64,000 nucleotides of DNA, from contig JAQFWX010000055.1 of NCBI GenBank assembly GCA_027605045.1, positions 62,001-126,000 of the forward strand. The letters run 5' to 3'. The notes under the pieces were generated by a model, which ran no database searches, had not been told where the DNA came from, and saw only the letters and a list, made by a program, of their open reading frames with translations. Below, piece by piece: positions 61,248 through 64,000 of the stretch (position 1 is the first letter of the stretch; the number at the start of each line of letters is the position of its first letter). The DNA is from Phallus indusiatus. Taxonomy: Eukaryota; Basidiomycota; Agaricomycetes; Phallales; Phallaceae. The translations under genes were made by a program, and so were the position numbers.

Positions 61248-63149
61248 TCACCAATTCCACGTCAGTTCGCATTTAGGTTGATTGCCTATCCCATTTTGAT
61301 GATAAACAATCGCCTGAGTGTACAACTGGATGGCTGAAAGAAGAAAATGGCGATTAATCAGGAGGAGAATCGTGCGTAGAGATGTTTAGAAACGCACCGA
61401 CAACAACAAACACATGCCAGATAGCGTGACTGCCCCCTCCTATCAAGTCCGTATACCGCCTCCATTTGTCGGATACAAGGCTTTCGGGTATTCTGAAGAA
61501 ATAAAAAACGAGACCAAATGCGTAACTTAAGAGAGAAGGCAATGTCGGTACTGATTTAGGATGGTCAGGGTTGATCAGCTGGCAAGAGATGTATAAATGT
61601 GAAAACTCACGGAAAAAGTTCCACATGTCGCGAGCTGAATATATAATGCAGAGATGGGTCAACGGGGCCAGGTTAGCGAAAGCTAATGCCACGAAAAACG
61701 TAACTCTCCTATTCTGTTGAGACGAGATGAGAGGCAATAGACTGGAAAGATGTTGAATGGTTTACTTACTGTATATGCAGGATCATCAAACCAGGCCTGA
61801 AATGGCAAGATACTACCCGCGATGCCTTGAGAAATTGCCAATGTAAGATGCACGAGTGCTACCCTTGGGTGGCAGGCAAAACCGTAATACGAGAATTCAA
61901 AGGACGATATACTTGTAAGCCTGAATTGATCATATGCAAAATGAGAGGTGATCCGGCTGGAGGAAAAACACACATACCATCCAATGCCGACATAATCTAA
62001 TTTGACGGCTATACTGTAGGCCTTACGATCCGAGCAACCACTCATTGTATGATATATGCACGAGGCGAGTAAGCAGAAATTAGCTGCAAGGACGAAAGCA
62101 AATCTAGGGATATCGAAGGCATAAATACTACCCTCGATCCAGAGTGCACCTAGGCTATAGAGCAATGGAATAAGATGTGTGTAAATGTTGGCAGATTGGT
62201 TGTGAAGTTGAAACAAAGAGAGAAACAGACGAGGCCAAGCTGAGAGGGGTATAAACCTAGGAAAGCGAAAGCGAGGTATATGAGTTAATCGAACTATATT
62301 GTACGGGAAAGAGACTACACACCGATACCCGGTTTTGACATACTGGTTATATTTTTCTTTCTGTGGCATGGATTCCAGAGGTATGAGCTGTTTCCCATTA
62401 TTGGACTCTTTAAGCGCTCTTTGTACTTGGAGGTCATACTGGCATTCCGGCTGAATAACCTCGGTCGAGGAGGGGGGAATTTTTTCGACGATTTCGGTTG
62501 CATCCGAAGGTGTTTTCAGTGCGCCGGTCAATGTGTCAGAATCTTGAAGCCTATATATGAGCTCGGAAACAAGTTCTCTGGAAGGCAGAACGGAGAAAGA
62601 AGGAAACTTGTCAAAGAGAGATGAGGGAAGCTTCAATGAAGATGTATGCTCGTGAAGAGAATCCAAGCGAGATTTCAATGTCGGTAAGAAAGATTTAGAC
62701 GTCTCGGTGGGGATATGGGAGCACACGTCGTCCAAAGATGGCATTTCGGAGAAACACGAGTGAATGTCCAAACGAGTGCGACGTAGCATATCGAGAACAT
62801 GTTGAATCCTTGCCCGGGTATCTTGAATGGCAGCAGCAGCGGACAGACTCCGAGGACGGCGTGCCCGTGTTTCGGGCATAACCTTTCCTGATGCTGATGC
62901 ATTGTTTATAACATCGCTGTCAATATCGCTCTCATCCCAAAATCTGGATAAATGTGGCTCGAGTTTCAACAATGTATATTCTATATCTTGAAGATACTCG
63001 AGGACGGCCGGTTTGAGATGCGACGCCGAAGAATGCATGATCGAACGAGACCGTAGTTCCGAGGGATGTAAAGCTTGACCAAAACTATCATATTTGTGAT
63101 CGACTTGATTTGCCAATAAATAAGTTGATGCGGTGCTGCATTCAAGCAT
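61248..63149 (-). CDS. PAQR (Izh3-type / hemolysin III family) membrane protein
   Basis: Six exons on the minus strand (63149-62323, 62256-61978, 61920-61770, 61713-61611, 61550-61398, 61333-61248) encode 532 aa. A cytosolic, charged, helix-rich extension of about 270 residues precedes the seven-helix core, as in yeast Izh3. The core shows GYRF, HNQSANIYTHL (before helix 1), a helix-2 His in IYHTMSGCSD, and SHAIWH near the end. These supply the three histidines that bind zinc in adiponectin-receptor relatives, which act as ceramidases. Introns 4 and 5 are supported by the family pattern: reading through them would leave the core with extra loops and lose the last helix (LYTQAIVYH). A role in lipid and zinc homeostasis is likely from the family. 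Confidence 0.9.
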
Positions 63150-63649
63150 TATACCTGAGACTAGCGAAGAAAAGTCTAGAGAAGAAAAGCGAATGAGATT
63201 AGTAGTGAATTAGTAGTGGGCTCCAAGATGGTGCCTCTGCATCTTTTGGAAATGTATTTATATTTCAAGAATTAGGGGATATCAGGGATATTATAATGGG
63301 GACAGCTGTGAAAGTTTGGCAGTTCGTTCGACATGATTTATTATGGATCTGTCCGGCCAGTGGATGCCTCAATCTATATTGTCACGTGTCACGCTCCGGA
63401 TTTGAGCAGTGCATACCAGTTCTCGACAGGCAAGGACATAATATTGATGTTTTTTGAAAGATTTTTGGCACCCATTTATCAGGATCAAATACAAAACCTG
63501 GCTCAAACTAAGGGTATCTCCCTCCTAAGCCTTGTTGCAAAAGGCCTCAAAAAGCCTCGATGACAAATAATGCTGACTTCATCAAATAGACGCCCGGCCT
63601 TACTTGGCCACGTAGGTGTAAACCTTTTTAGCTTTTTTCGTCGTCGAGC
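63150..63649. promoter_or_regulatory. divergent promoter of PAQR and SURF4-like genes
   Basis: About 500 bases between two outward-facing starts. CACGTG lies at 63383-63388 in the word TGTCACGTGTCACG, resembling the cluster at 29938-29989. No gene seen. Confidence 0.4.
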
Positions 63650-64000
63650 ATGTCTGCCAGAATCAACATTGCAAGACCCAATCAACAATACAATCCTGAT
63701 CCCCATAGCTTTGGAAATTCTCGTCCGGCTTATCGTCCACCACCCGCCAATCCAGACGACCCACTTGAAAAATTGCGACAATATGCCTCAAAAATAGAAG
63801 ACATGGTTGACCTTTACTCGCAACCTCTCAGACCTCATCTTCCGAGTATAGGTCGATTCCTCATTGTCATTACCTTCTTGGAGGACTCTTTGCGCATTAT
63901 AACCCAATGGAGTGACCAGATTTGGTACCTTCAAAAGTACGTCTTTCTCGTCAACGGTCAGTATTCTTGATCCTTAGGAATTTTTCCCTCCATAGACACA
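63650..64000 (+). CDS. SURF4/Erv29 cargo receptor, N-terminal part
   Basis: Exon 1 (63650-63936) encodes about 95 residues with the SURF4/Erv29 pattern: a polar, Pro-rich cytosolic start, LYSQPLRPHLP, then the first membrane helix IGRFLIVITFLEDSLRI, then QWSDQIWYL. The donor GTACGT follows, and an acceptor CCATAG at 63990-63995 would begin exon 2, giving the expected Lys-His. The protein cycles between ER and Golgi and packs soluble secretory cargo into COPII vesicles. The gene runs off the right edge, so the C-terminal four-fifths and the ER-retrieval signal are not visible. Confidence 0.92.

Overview
The window looks like a chromosome segment of a mushroom-forming basidiomycete (Agaricomycetes). 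Genes are dense and most are split by short introns of 45-65 nt with GT-AG borders. The families present (class II manganese peroxidase, class IV chitin synthase, multi-exon P450, a gag-like ORF, AIM9-like kinase-fold proteins) are typical of that group. A manganese peroxidase suggests a white-rot or litter-decomposing lifestyle. All gene models below were spliced by hand from reading frames and splice consensus, without alignments. I recognised no rRNA, tRNA or CRISPR.

Layout. 0.6-1.4 kb (-): a five-exon gene of unknown function. 2.0-2.9 kb: an unresolved coding-like stretch. 3.0-6.7 kb (+): chitin synthase. 7.4-10.5 kb (+): a leucine-rich protein with a basic low-complexity tail. 11.2-12.4 kb (-): a PD-(D/E)XK-nuclease-like protein. 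13.0-15.1 kb (+): a 12-exon P450. 15.8 kb: a small unknown gene. 16.8-20.1 kb (+): a VIT/VWA protein. 20.3-20.7 kb: P450 relics. 21.1-23.0 and 26.4-28.3 kb (-): two paralogous AIM9/APH-like genes, both lacking the catalytic aspartates, around a glutathione S-transferase pseudogene. 30.0-33.1 kb (+): a tandem pair of proline-racemase-family genes. 34.8-36.3 kb (+): manganese peroxidase. 37.0-38.2 kb (+): a solitary gag-like ORF. 40.1-41.4 kb (+): a low-complexity nuclear-type protein.

41.9-51.3 kb is an accessory region without a clear intact host gene. It holds at least three broken pieces of the AIM9/APH-like gene, two repeat families in two to four copies, a solo-LTR-like insertion with a target duplication, and a decayed copy of the 40.1-41.4 kb gene and its flank. 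One repeat carries a small spliced reading frame (64 codons). It is intact in two copies, whose differences are mostly synonymous, and broken in a third.

51.6-60.7 kb (+): a 33-exon Tag1/DUF3712-type vacuolar membrane protein. 61.2-63.1 kb (-): a PAQR (Izh3-type) seven-helix protein. 63.65 kb (+): the start of a SURF4/Erv29 cargo receptor that runs off the right edge.

The intact genes are mostly independent housekeeping, wall, lignin-decay and redox functions, not an operon or an obvious biosynthetic cluster. The most unusual parts are the pseudokinase pair with its dispersed fragments and the mini-gene repeat.
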